The position numbers were made by a program, and so were the translations under genes. This document shows positions 18,956-30,028 of a stretch of 64,000 bases of DNA, in pieces. The stretch lies in contig CAVVDM010000009.1 of the NCBI GenBank assembly GCA_963746885.1, forward strand, positions 124,001 through 188,000, in the 5' to 3' direction. The DNA comes from DATARH01 sp963746885 (GTDB taxonomy: Bacteria > Pseudomonadota > Alphaproteobacteria > ATCC43930 > CGMCC-115725). The notes under the pieces are model-generated. The model saw nothing but the letters and a program-made list of their open reading frames with translations. It was not told the DNA's origin and made no database searches. Position 1 is the first letter of the stretch. The number at the start of each line of letters is the position of its first letter.

Positions 18956-21900
18956 TCAGTAATCGTATTTGTAATTGAGGCCGATGCCGCTGCCGCCGGT
19001 GGCGCCGACATCGGTTTCGACCGTGACGTGCGGCCGCAATTCGATCTCGACCGTCACCTTGCTCGATTGCGTGCTGAGCCCCTGGCTGGCGCCGACGTAG
19101 ATGCCGTTGGCGATGTATTTGCCGCCGCTGATCGTCGTCCCGCCCGCCGCCGAGCCGCTGCCCGGGGCCGAGCCGAACCCCAGCCGGTCGAGGCCGAGCC
19201 GGCTGCGCAGCCGGTCGAGGATGCCGGGGCCGCCGCCGGCCAGGGTCGCCGCCGCCTGCGCCACCTGCAGCCCCTCGCCGACGCTGATCTGGCCGAGCGG
19301 GCGGTCGAACAGCACGCGGGCGAGGATTTCGTCCTGCGGCAGCACCGGCGTCGAGGTCAGCGTGATGGTCGGCGCCGAGGCGCGGCCACCGATCACAACC
19401 TGCGCCGTGACGTCGCTCGCGCTGACCGCGGTGGTGATGTTGAGCGTGGGGTCGATGGTTGTGCCGCCGTCGAACGCGATCGTCCCCTCCGTCACCTTGA
19501 AGGTCTTGCCGAGCAGGTCGAAGGTGCCGCGCACCGCCTGCAGCGAGCCCTGGATCTGCGGCGCCGCGCTGCTGCCGGTGATGCGCAGCCGGCCGCGCCA
19601 CTCGCTGTCGAGGCCGTGGCCGCGGACAAAGACGCGCCCGGGAAGCGACAGCTTGATGTCGAGCGGCACCGGCAAGGCCGGCGGGCTCGGCTTTGCTGCG
19701 GCGCCGCGGCGACCGGCGGCGCCGCCGATCTCGGTGACGGCGAGACGCGTGACGCTCGGCGGCAATGCGTCGGGGAGGGTGATGTCGACACGGTCGGTGG
19801 TCAGGTCGGCGGCCACGGTGGGGGCGCCGATCGGTCCCTTGACGCTGACCGTGCCGCTTGCCCTGACCACCGCCTCGTCGCGCGCCGCAACGCGGAACTG
19901 CCCGAGCGTCGCCGACAAATCGGCGCTCGGCCCGCCCGGGCTGTCGAGCACCAGGCTGCCCTGCGCGGTGAGGGTGCCGTTGGCACCGTCCTTCGCGGAA
20001 AACCGGCGCAACGTGAAGCGGTCGCGATTGCCGACCAGATCGACCTGAAGGTCGGTCAGCGTCGCGCCGGCGGCGAAGCTTTGATAGCGCCCGCCGGAAA
20101 TCGTCAGCCGGCCGGTTGCCGTCGGCGCCGCCAGCGTCCCCGCGGCGGCGGCATCGACCGCGAAATGCCCGCTCAGCCGGTCCTCGCCGAGCGGCAGCAG
20201 GTCGGCGATGTTGGCGAGTTCGCCCGAGCCCTGCACTTTGAAGAGCAGGTTGCCGTTCTGCGGCAATGCGATGCCGATAGGGGCGGCGGTCAGGACCAGC
20301 GGCAGCGCACCGGTGAACCGGAAGCTCTCGCCGTTGAGGCCGGTCGTGTGGCCGGTGACGGCAAGCTTGCGGCCGTCCCAATCGCCGGCGAGGTCGAGCC
20401 CGAGCCGAGGAAGCTTGCCACGCTCGGGCAGAAACACGCTGAGCCCCCGACCGGTCAGCGAGAAATGCCCGCGCGGCGCCGCGAGGCTGCCGCCGAGCGA
20501 TGCGTCGAAGGCGAGTGTGCCGGCCGCCCGTTTGGTCCCGGCGAGGTGGGCCGCCATCGCCACGGGCAGGTTGCGCGCGGCGAGTTTGAGCGACAGGGAG
20601 GTGCCGCGCAGCGCCCCGGCGCCGCTGATCTGTCCCGTGCCGAGGCGCAGGTCGAGGTCGCTGAACGCCAGCCCGGCCGGGTTCCGTTGCAGCCGCAACG
20701 GCCGCGCGAGGCGGATATGGTCCTGCCCGAGCGCGGCGGCGAGCCGGGCGATGCGCAGGTCGAGGCCGGCGGCACCCGGTGCGATGGTGCCGTCGCCGCC
20801 GAGCGCGAGGGTAAAATGCTCGGCGAGCTTGCCGTCGGCATCGGCCGAAAAGGCAAAATGTCCGGGGCGCGGGCTGTCCAGGTTCAGGCTGGCGCGCGCC
20901 ACCTCGCCGGCGGCGAAGCGCGCGCCGGTCAAGCTCGCGTGCGCCTTGCCCCACGGCAGGCCGCGCAGATCGTTGAGGCTGCCGTCGGCCGCGACATGGC
21001 CGAGCGCGATGCGCGCCGCGCCGGCCCCCGCGGCCAGCCGGTCGCCGGCGAATGTGAACTGGACGCCCTGGCCGTTGCGCGCCGTCAGGGCGGCTTTGAG
21101 CGAGAGGCTGCCGGCGAGCGGCGTCCCGCCGAGGCGCGACCAGCGGGCGAGATCGGGGACAGTACCGTTGATCGTCCCTTGGGCGAGCAAGCTGGCCCGA
21201 TCGAGGCGCAGATTGCCGTCGATCGTGCCGCCGCCTGCGCTGAGCCGCAGGCGCGGCACGACCACTTGGCGCGGGTCGGTCATATCGGCTTCGAGGGCGA
21301 GCGTGCCGTCGAGATCGCCGGCGCGGAAGCTGCCGTCGATCGACGCCTTGGGCTGGGACAGGTCCGCGACCTGCGCGGCGACGGTCAGCCGGTCGAGCCG
21401 CGCATCGGCAGCGGCGATGTCGGTAGCTTCGATTTTGGCCTTGACTGCGAGGTGATCGAGCGTCCCGTCGACGCTGGCCGTGGCCGCGACATGGCCGGAG
21501 AGCGCGGTTGCGAGCGCGCTGCCGAGCGGCCGCAGCTCCGGCATCTTGCTGTCGAGCGTGAGGGCGAGACGCCGAGTCGCCGGGTCGAAACGCCCGGCGC
21601 CGGCCAGGCTGACGGCGGCGCCGGCGAGGCTGAGACGGTCGAGGACGACGACCCCGTCGCCGCCGCGATGCGCCGCGCCGGTGATCTTGATCGAATGTCC
21701 CGCCAGCGCATCGAGGACGCGGTCGCCGGAAGCGAAGCCGGTGATCGCTCCATCGAGCGTTGCCGTAAGATGATCGGGTTGCGGCTGGGTGGCGGTCGCC
21801 TGCAATGTCAGGGCGCCGGCCATCATCGGCGACCCGAAGGCGCCGGTAAACGGCCGCAGATCGGCGACTGCAAGGCGCAATTTTCCGGCGAGCGCCCGGC

Positions 21901-23326
21901 CGCCCTCGCTGACATGCCCCGAGCCGGTGATGTCGATCCCGGCGCCCTGCGCGGCAAGCCGGGTGATCTCGACCGCGGCGAAGTCGGGCGACGCACGGGC
22001 CGCCAGCGACCAGTCGACGTCGCGGCCGAGACCAGCCGGCAGCGTGGTGCCGGGCGGCGGGGTCAATCCGCGCAGCTGGCCGTCCGCGGCGATGGCGATG
22101 CCGGTTGACCCGGCCTGGGGCGTGATCGTCAGGTGCGCCGCGGCATGCGCCACCCCGGACATGCCGACCGCGATTGCGTCGCCGGAGGCGGTCAGTGCGA
22201 GGCTCGGGCGCGCTTCGGTGCCGCCGAGCGTGGCGTCGATCCGGGCGGCGCCGCCGACCGATACCCCCAACGAGCCGGCGGCCGGCGCCAGATGCGGCAG
22301 GTCCGCGTGCAGATGCGCCGATAGCTTGTGGTCCGGCCGGCCGAGTTCGGCATCGCCGGTCAGCCGGCCCGCCGCCATCGCGACCGACAATTTGTTGAGC
22401 GACAGCGTGCCGTCTTGCTTGATCGTGGCGTGCAGGTCTATCGGCACCTGCTGGCCGGCCAGCCGCGCCAAGTCGGGCGGCAGCAAGGGTGCGACGGCAG
22501 CCGTGGCCGACAGGGCGATGGCGATGTCGCTTCCCACGGCGAGGCTGAGCGTGCCGTCGATATGGGCGAGGTCGCCCGCCGATGCCGCGAACTTGCCGTG
22601 CCAATCCGCAAGCGGCCCCTCGCCGTTTAGGGAGACGGCCAGTGGCGGATGGTCCGGGCGGTGCAGCAGGCGCGCCAGCAGCACGCCCGTAGGCTCGTCT
22701 ATCGCGAGCTTCAGTTTCAGGATCGGTGGCGTGCCGGCGGTGGCGAGATCGAGCGCCACCTTGCCCGGGGTGCCGTCGATGCGGTGCAGGTCGAATTGCG
22801 CCCGCATCGCATGCCCGGCGAGGCTGGTATTGCCGGCGACCGTCGCCACCACCCGGTTGCCAAGCACCGGAGCGCCGAGCACCAAGCGATCGATCGCCAG
22901 CCGGTCGACCGTCAGCGATAGCGGCAGATGCGGCGGCTGCAGGCGCTCGGCCAGCGGCACAGGTTGGGCGGGGGTTGGCGTCGCCGGCGGCGGGCGATGC
23001 ACGTCGACCGAGGCAGCGGTCAGCCGGGTGACGTGCAGGCGCCCGGCGAGGAGGGCGGCGGCCGACACGTCAAGCCGCATATCGTCCAGCGTCAGCCAAG
23101 CCCCCGTCCGGTCGGCGATCTCGATATGGCGGGCGCGCAGGTGGAACGGCACGGTCTCGGTGAGGCCGTCGATCCGCACCGTGGCACCGGGGCTGCTGAG
23201 GGCTTCTGCTACCGTGCGGCTGAGCCAGCGGAGCCCGAACGGCGTCTGCAACAGCGCGAACGCGCCGCCGATCAGAACGGCAAGAACGAGAAAAACCGCG
23301 CCGGCCCGGCGCACCCACCGCCGCAT
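18956..23326 (-). CDS. tamB: Translocation and assembly module protein TamB
   Basis: A 1,456-residue AsmA-like/DUF490 protein. It has one N-terminal membrane helix (AVFLVLAVLIGGAFALL), then a very long repetitive beta-strand region forming the periplasmic groove that bridges inner and outer membranes. It ends with the conserved DUF490 block (GQISVGEGLQVAQAAATLAG) and a last-residue pattern 'GIGLNYKYDY' typical for TamB. It helps insert autotransporters and other outer-membrane proteins and is implicated in phospholipid transport. Its ATG overlaps the stop of tamA by one base (TGATG), so it is translationally coupled. The gene is free of indels over 4.3 kb, in contrast to the block just before it. 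Confidence 0.95.
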   Translation of the reverse strand: MRRWVRRAGAVFLVLAVLIGGAFALLQTPFGLRWLSRTVAEALSSPGATVRIDGLTETVPFHLRARHIEIADRTGAWLTLDDMRLDVSAAALLAGRLHVTRLTAASVDVHRPPPATPTPAQPVPLAERLQPPHLPLSLTVDRLAIDRLVLGAPVLGNRVVATVAGNTSLAGHAMRAQFDLHRIDGTPGKVALDLATAGTPPILKLKLAIDEPTGVLLARLLHRPDHPPLAVSLNGEGPLADWHGKFAASAGDLAHIDGTLSLAVGSDIAIALSATAAVAPLLPPDLARLAGQQVPIDLHATIKQDGTLSLNKLSVAMAAGRLTGDAELGRPDHKLSAHLHADLPHLAPAAGSLGVSVGGAARIDATLGGTEARPSLALTASGDAIAVGMSGVAHAAAHLTITPQAGSTGIAIAADGQLRGLTPPPGTTLPAGLGRDVDWSLAARASPDFAAVEITRLAAQGAGIDITGSGHVSEGGRALAGKLRLAVADLRPFTGAFGSPMMAGALTLQATATQPQPDHLTATLDGAITGFASGDRVLDALAGHSIKITGAAHRGGDGVVVLDRLSLAGAAVSLAGAGRFDPATRRLALTLDSKMPELRPLGSALATALSGHVAATASVDGTLDHLAVKAKIEATDIAAADARLDRLTVAAQVADLSQPKASIDGSFRAGDLDGTLALEADMTDPRQVVVPRLRLSAGGGTIDGNLRLDRASLLAQGTINGTVPDLARWSRLGGTPLAGSLSLKAALTARNGQGVQFTFAGDRLAAGAGAARIALGHVAADGSLNDLRGLPWGKAHASLTGARFAAGEVARASLNLDSPRPGHFAFSADADGKLAEHFTLALGGDGTIAPGAAGLDLRIARLAAALGQDHIRLARPLRLQRNPAGLAFSDLDLRLGTGQISGAGALRGTSLSLKLAARNLPVAMAAHLAGTKRAAGTLAFDASLGGSLAAPRGHFSLTGRGLSVFLPERGKLPRLGLDLAGDWDGRKLAVTGHTTGLNGESFRFTGALPLVLTAAPIGIALPQNGNLLFKVQGSGELANIADLLPLGEDRLSGHFAVDAAAAGTLAAPTATGRLTISGGRYQSFAAGATLTDLQVDLVGNRDRFTLRRFSAKDGANGTLTAQGSLVLDSPGGPSADLSATLGQFRVAARDEAVVRASGTVSVKGPIGAPTVAADLTTDRVDITLPDALPPSVTRLAVTEIGGAAGRRGAAAKPSPPALPVPLDIKLSLPGRVFVRGHGLDSEWRGRLRITGSSAAPQIQGSLQAVRGTFDLLGKTFKVTEGTIAFDGGTTIDPTLNITTAVSASDVTAQVVIGGRASAPTITLTSTPVLPQDEILARVLFDRPLGQISVGEGLQVAQAAATLAGGGPGILDRLRSRLGLDRLGFGSAPGSGSAAGGTTISGGKYIANGIYVGASQGLSTQSSKVTVEIELRPHVTVETDVGATGGSGIGLNYKYDY

Positions 23327-25122
23327 CAGAACGCCTGGCCGAGACTGATGTAGATCTGGAACAGCGAGTCGCCGTGGCGGCGGTTGAGCGGCGTCGCGAC
23401 GTCGAGCCGCAACGGGCCGAACGCGGTATAATAGCGGAACCCGATCCCCGGCCCGTATAAGAGCCGGTCGCCGAGGCTCGGCAGGCTGCCGGGGTAATAG
23501 CTGCCGGCATCGAGGAACGGCACGATGCCGATATGATCCGTCACCTTGATACGGGCTTCGAGGCTTAGCTCGATACTGGAGCGGCCGCCGATCGGGCGGC
23601 CATTGGAGTTGAGCGCGCCGGCCATCTGGTAGCCGTAAGCCCGCACCGAGCCGCCGCCGCCGGCATAGATGCGCTTGTCGGCGGGCAAGGCGTCGAGCGA
23701 GGCGCCGGCGATCGAGGAGATCGACGCCATCCCGGCCAGCACGTAGCGATCGCTGTCGGTCAGCCGGTGATAGGCGCTGGCCGCCAGCCGCCCCGAGACG
23801 AAGCTCAGCGAGGGGCCGGAAAAGCTCCGGTACGGCACGAGGCTCGCCTGCGCGCGATAGCCGCGCGTCGGGTTCAGCAGATCGTCGCTCTCGTCGAGCT
23901 TGAGATAGAGCGGCACGCCGATCAGCGCGTAATGCTGGGTGGTCCCGGTGGTCGTGAACGTGGTGGTGTTGGCGCGCTCGATGACGTTGGCTTTTTCAAG
24001 GGCGAGCGCGACGCCGCCGGTCAGGTGCGGGCCGAAGCGGCGTTCGAGGCCGGTTGACACCTTGGCGCGCCGGCTGTGGTAGGCGGTCGGCGTGTCGTTG
24101 GCGATCTCTGCGACGGCGAGCAGATCCTGGTCGGTGGCAAGGAAGTCGGGACGCCGGAACCGTGCCGCGGCGCCGCTCGATTGCTGGCCGAGGGTGAGGT
24201 CGAGGTGCAGCTTTTCGGCATTTCCGAACAGGTTGCGGTTTTCCCAGAACGCGTTGGCGGCGGGGCCCGTGGTGGTGTTGTAGCCGATCCCGGCGCCGAT
24301 CGTGCGGCGCGCCCGCTCGGCCGCGTCGATCTTCATCTGCACCGCGCCGGGGTTCCCCGCAGCCGGCTGCGGCGTGATGGTGACCTGGCTGAACAGCCCG
24401 CTGCCGATCAGCGCCTGGCGCGTGTCCTCGACCTGGCGCAGGTCGTATTCGGCGCCCTGGTGCCATTTGATGCGGCGCTCGACATAGCCCGGCCGCAGGT
24501 GTTTGAGCCCGTGGATCGCCGTCGGGCCGAAATTCCGGCGCGGCCCGGGGTCAAGCGCGTAGGTGACCGCCATCGTGTGCGTGCTGTTGTCGATGACGAC
24601 CCGCCGATGCCCGGCCTTGGCGAACGGGTGGCCGTTGCGCTTGAGCGCGGCGACGAGCGCCTGCTCGGTCTCCACCACTGGGGCGGTGCGGGCCGGGTCG
24701 CCCGGTTTCAATGGCAGCGCGCCGGTGTCGCCGGGCACCGCGAGCTTGTTGCCGTCGGGCCCGAGAATGTCGAGGGTCCCGACGTGATAGAGCGGGCCGG
24801 GGGTGACGCTGACAACGACCTTGGCCGGCTTGGCGGTCGTGTCGATGCGGTAGGAGAATTGTGCGCCCCAATAGCCGAGGCTGTGGGCGGCGTCGCCGAG
24901 CCGGCCGAGATCGCGCTGCGCCCGTCCGCGCAGGGCCTCGGCGGATACCGGCGGCCGGTCCTGCAGGCTCTTCAGCTCCGACACCTCGCCGAGCAGATCG
25001 GCGAGCGTGGACTCCTTGGCTCCGACGATCTGCGACTCGTAGGGCAGATCGGCGCGGGCCGGCGGGCCGGGCGCATACGCGAGCGCCAGCCCGAGGATCA
25101 AGCCGAACCGACGCCGCCGCAT
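23326..25122 (-). CDS. tamA: Translocation and assembly module protein TamA (Omp85 family)
   Basis: A 598-residue outer-membrane Omp85-type protein that works with TamB. A signal peptide (FGLILGLALAYAPGPPARA) is followed by POTRA-like domains (VSVTPGPLYHVGTLDILGPD, 'HLRPGYVERRIKW') and a 16-strand barrel. The barrel contains 'GGGGSVRAYGYQ' (the family VRGY/F-like loop-6 motif), and the last strand ends in phenylalanine (ISLGQAF), the BAM-recognition signal. ATG 25122 was preferred to an upstream start because it places the signal peptide at the N-terminus. It is 102 bases after mlaA on the same strand. Confidence 0.95.
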   Translation of the reverse strand: MRRRRFGLILGLALAYAPGPPARADLPYESQIVGAKESTLADLLGEVSELKSLQDRPPVSAEALRGRAQRDLGRLGDAAHSLGYWGAQFSYRIDTTAKPAKVVVSVTPGPLYHVGTLDILGPDGNKLAVPGDTGALPLKPGDPARTAPVVETEQALVAALKRNGHPFAKAGHRRVVIDNSTHTMAVTYALDPGPRRNFGPTAIHGLKHLRPGYVERRIKWHQGAEYDLRQVEDTRQALIGSGLFSQVTITPQPAAGNPGAVQMKIDAAERARRTIGAGIGYNTTTGPAANAFWENRNLFGNAEKLHLDLTLGQQSSGAAARFRRPDFLATDQDLLAVAEIANDTPTAYHSRRAKVSTGLERRFGPHLTGGVALALEKANVIERANTTTFTTTGTTQHYALIGVPLYLKLDESDDLLNPTRGYRAQASLVPYRSFSGPSLSFVSGRLAASAYHRLTDSDRYVLAGMASISSIAGASLDALPADKRIYAGGGGSVRAYGYQMAGALNSNGRPIGGRSSIELSLEARIKVTDHIGIVPFLDAGSYYPGSLPSLGDRLLYGPGIGFRYYTAFGPLRLDVATPLNRRHGDSLFQIYISLGQAF

Positions 25123-25224
25123 CTTGTCGCGTCTGGCGGTGAAAAAGGCGCAGAAACCAGCAGCCGGCTCGTCCTCCTTACGGTGCTTGGGCGGGGGCGA
25201 AGGTGGGTGTCGTCGCACAAATCA

Positions 25225-26028
25225 TCAAAATCGCGGCACCATCTGGTGGACCGGGGCCGAAGCCGGGGAGACCGTCGGCCCGCTCGGCTGGTCATGGCGC
25301 AGCAACGAGGCGCGCCGCTGGTGGTAAAGCGAACGGATCGTCGCGTAGTAGTCGAGCGAGGTCGTTTCGAGATCGGCCAGGGTCTCGATATAGCGCGAGC
25401 GCCGGTCGACTGCTTCGGTGCCGGCGCGGGCGAACGGTACCCACGCCAGATTGTTGTTGCCGGCGATGATGTTGCCGGGATCGGCAAAGCTTTCGCCGAC
25501 CTGCCCGGCAAGATCGCGCACGTTGGACGGGCCGAACACCGGCAGCATCAGATAAGGCCCGCCGCCGATGCCCCACACCCCGAAGGTGATGCCGAGGTCG
25601 GTGCCGCGGTGCGGCAGGTCGATGCGCTGTGCCACGTCGACAAGCCCGGCTATGCCGACCGTACTGTTGAGCGCGAAGCGGGCGAATGTCTTGGCCGCGA
25701 GTTCGGGCTGCGCCTGCAGCACAGCATTGGCGAAGACCAGCGGTTCGTTCAAATTCTGCAGGAAATCCCGCACCGAATCCCGGACCGGCGAGGGCAGGAT
25801 CGTACGATAGGTCTTGGCCACCGGAACCAGGATGATGCGGTCGAGGGTTCGGTTGAAGTCGAACACGGCCCGGTTGGCATCCTCGAGGGGATCGTTGGGA
25901 CCCGCTTGCGCTGCCGCAGCCTGCTGCGCTCGCGCAGGGTGGGGCGCCAGACCGCAGAGGATCGCCAGCCCCAGCCCGATCGCGAAGTGCCGCCAGAAAC
26001 GGGTAATGATCGACAGGCGCAAGGACAT
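25225..26028 (-). CDS. mlaA: MlaA/VacJ family phospholipid transport protein
   Basis: A 267-residue VacJ/MlaA protein of the Mla system, which removes misplaced phospholipid from the outer leaflet of the outer membrane. It has a signal peptide ending PARA-Q, then 'NDPLEDANRAVFDFN', 'LNEPLVFANAVLQ', 'RFALNSTVGIAGLVD', 'DLGITFGVWGIGGGPYLMLP' and 'GPSNVRD', all typical. Unlike the enterobacterial protein it lacks a lipobox cysteine at the cleavage site, so it appears not to be a lipoprotein. ATG 26028 was chosen; a TTG 45 bases further up is possible. It lies upstream of tamA/tamB, all envelope functions. Confidence 0.93.
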   Translation of the reverse strand: MSLRLSIITRFWRHFAIGLGLAILCGLAPHPARAQQAAAAQAGPNDPLEDANRAVFDFNRTLDRIILVPVAKTYRTILPSPVRDSVRDFLQNLNEPLVFANAVLQAQPELAAKTFARFALNSTVGIAGLVDVAQRIDLPHRGTDLGITFGVWGIGGGPYLMLPVFGPSNVRDLAGQVGESFADPGNIIAGNNNLAWVPFARAGTEAVDRRSRYIETLADLETTSLDYYATIRSLYHQRRASLLRHDQPSGPTVSPASAPVHQMVPRF

Positions 26029-26172
26029 CGGCAAGGCAGGCCTCGCAATTGATCGGAGTGCGGCAGGAGACAATGGCGAAAACGCGCCACGCCGGCAATC
26101 ATTCCCTCCCCGAGCGATTCCCTCGCCCGGCCACTCGCTCGTGCGGCGAGACGCGGGCAGGCTTGGCCGGGG

Positions 26173-28586
<2,414 letters not shown>

Positions 28587-28587
<1 letters not shown>

Positions 28588-28982
28588 CAGCGCACTCCCT
28601 TGGTGAGGCGCAGCATCAGGCAGCCGTTGGCGAGATGGCGGCCGGAAATCTGGAACGGCACCGGCGGCAACTCGATGCGTCGCTCGAACCTGCCATAGGG
28701 GATCTCCATCCGCAGGATGTGCGCCTCCTGCAACTCGTGCGGCAGCGGACGCTCGCCCCGGACTGTCAGCGTGCCGGCATTGAGGGTGACCGAGATGCCG
28801 TCCGGCGCAACCCCGGGCAGGGCGATCAGGATGGTCAGCGCGGCGTCGGTCTCGAAGACGTCGATCGGCGCCTCCCAATGCGGCCGCGCATGGTGAAAGA
28901 ACTGCCGGCGCAACCGGTCGGCGCGCTCCATCGCGGCGCACGCATCGGCCCACATCAAGGCTTCGAGCTGGCGTTTCGGCAT
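28587..28982 (-). CDS. Hsp20/alpha-crystallin family small heat shock protein
   Basis: A 131-residue small heat-shock protein, an ATP-independent holdase that keeps unfolding proteins soluble. The alpha-crystallin core runs from 'EAPIDVFETDAALTILIALP' to 'LANGCLMLRLTKG', including 'GTLTVRGER'. The terminal IxI motif expected in oligomerising members is not obvious, so it may be a divergent form. ATG 28982 has AGGA about nine bases upstream. It lies directly before lon with a one-base overlap; the pairing would couple substrate holding with degradation. Confidence 0.92.
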
Positions 28983-29167
28983 GATCGGTCCTGTACCGTA
29001 AGCCACCGGCATCCCGGCTATCTGGTCATATGATAGTCAAAACGTGCGACGGAAGGTCAAATTCGGCAGCGGCGGGCGCCCCGCATCGCGCGAACCCGAC
29101 ATCGTGGGGATAGGCGGGCGGCGCGAAACCGGCTATCAGCGTCGCACGACAAGAAGCGAGGCGTGCG

Positions 29168-30028
29168 GTGGCGGTGATCAGCGAAGCGACGGTGAGGCTC
29201 GTCGAAGGGGTTGCGGCGGAGGGGGAACGGATCGAGACGCCGTGCGGCGACGGTACGCTGGTGTGGCGCCGCTGGGGCAGCGGCCCGCCGCTGGTGCTGC
29301 TGCATGGCGGCTATGGGTCTTGGACGCACTGGATCCGCAATGTCGTGCCGCTGTCGCGGCAATTTACCGTGATCGCCCTGGATCTGCCCGGGCTCGGCGA
29401 GTCGGCGACGCCGCCCGAGCCGTGGAGCGCCCAGGGCCTGGCGGCGATCATCGTCGCGGGGCTCGACCGCGTGCTGCCGGGCGGCAGGTCTCCGACCAGG
29501 ACGAAGCCGCATCTCGCCGGGTTTTCGTTTGGCGGGGTGATCGGGGGCAATGTCGCGGCCCAGCTTGGCGATCGGCTGGGCGGGTTCACCATCGTCGGCT
29601 CGAACGGCCTCGGCCTCACCCGCCAGCCGACCGAGCTGCGCCGGGTGCCACCCGACCCCGACGAGAAGACGGAGTTTGCCACCCACCGCTACAACCTGAA
29701 CCAGCTGATGATCGCCGACCCCGCCAAGATCGACGAGCTGGCGCTCTACCTGCAAAAGACCAACCATGCGCGCGCCCGGATGCGCAGCCGCCGGTTCTCC
29801 CGCTCGGGCGCGCTCGTCGAGGCATTGCCGCACGTGACGGCGCGGCTCGACGGGATCTGGGGCGAGCGCGACGCGACCGCCTACCCCCACCTCGACGAGC
29901 GGGCGGGCGTCTTGCGCGGCTTTCAGCCGGCGGCGCGTTTTGCCGTGGTGCCCGGGGCCGGCCATTGGGTCCAGTATGAGGCGGCCGACCGGTTCAACAC
30001 GCTGATCGCCGAATTCGCCGCGGGCTGA
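29168..30028 (+). CDS. Alpha/beta hydrolase
   Basis: A 286-residue alpha/beta-hydrolase-fold protein. 'VLLHGGYGSWTHW' gives the oxyanion-hole region, 'LDLPGLGES' follows, the nucleophile elbow is GFSFGG, the acid is probably in 'WGERDAT', and the histidine in 'PGAGHWVQYE'. The substrate is unknown; sequence style is like esterases and C-C hydrolases. It starts at GTG 29168 (GTG 29174 also possible) and is divergent from hsp20-lon. Its last 106 bases overlap the convergent pentapeptide-repeat gene. Confidence 0.88.
   Translation: MAVISEATVRLVEGVAAEGERIETPCGDGTLVWRRWGSGPPLVLLHGGYGSWTHWIRNVVPLSRQFTVIALDLPGLGESATPPEPWSAQGLAAIIVAGLDRVLPGGRSPTRTKPHLAGFSFGGVIGGNVAAQLGDRLGGFTIVGSNGLGLTRQPTELRRVPPDPDEKTEFATHRYNLNQLMIADPAKIDELALYLQKTNHARARMRSRRFSRSGALVEALPHVTARLDGIWGERDATAYPHLDERAGVLRGFQPAARFAVVPGAGHWVQYEAADRFNTLIAEFAAG

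Noticed and set aside
19028..22108. Open frame of about 1,000 codons on the plus strand within tamB
   Set aside because: It lies antisense to the indel-free, clearly homologous TamB; long antisense frames are expected at this GC content, and its arginine/alanine/glycine-rich translation has no recognisable domain.
18720..22604. Open frame of about 1,300 codons on the minus strand in another frame of tamB
   Set aside because: Arg/Ala/Pro-rich shadow of TamB in an alternate frame, no domain, no ribosome site.
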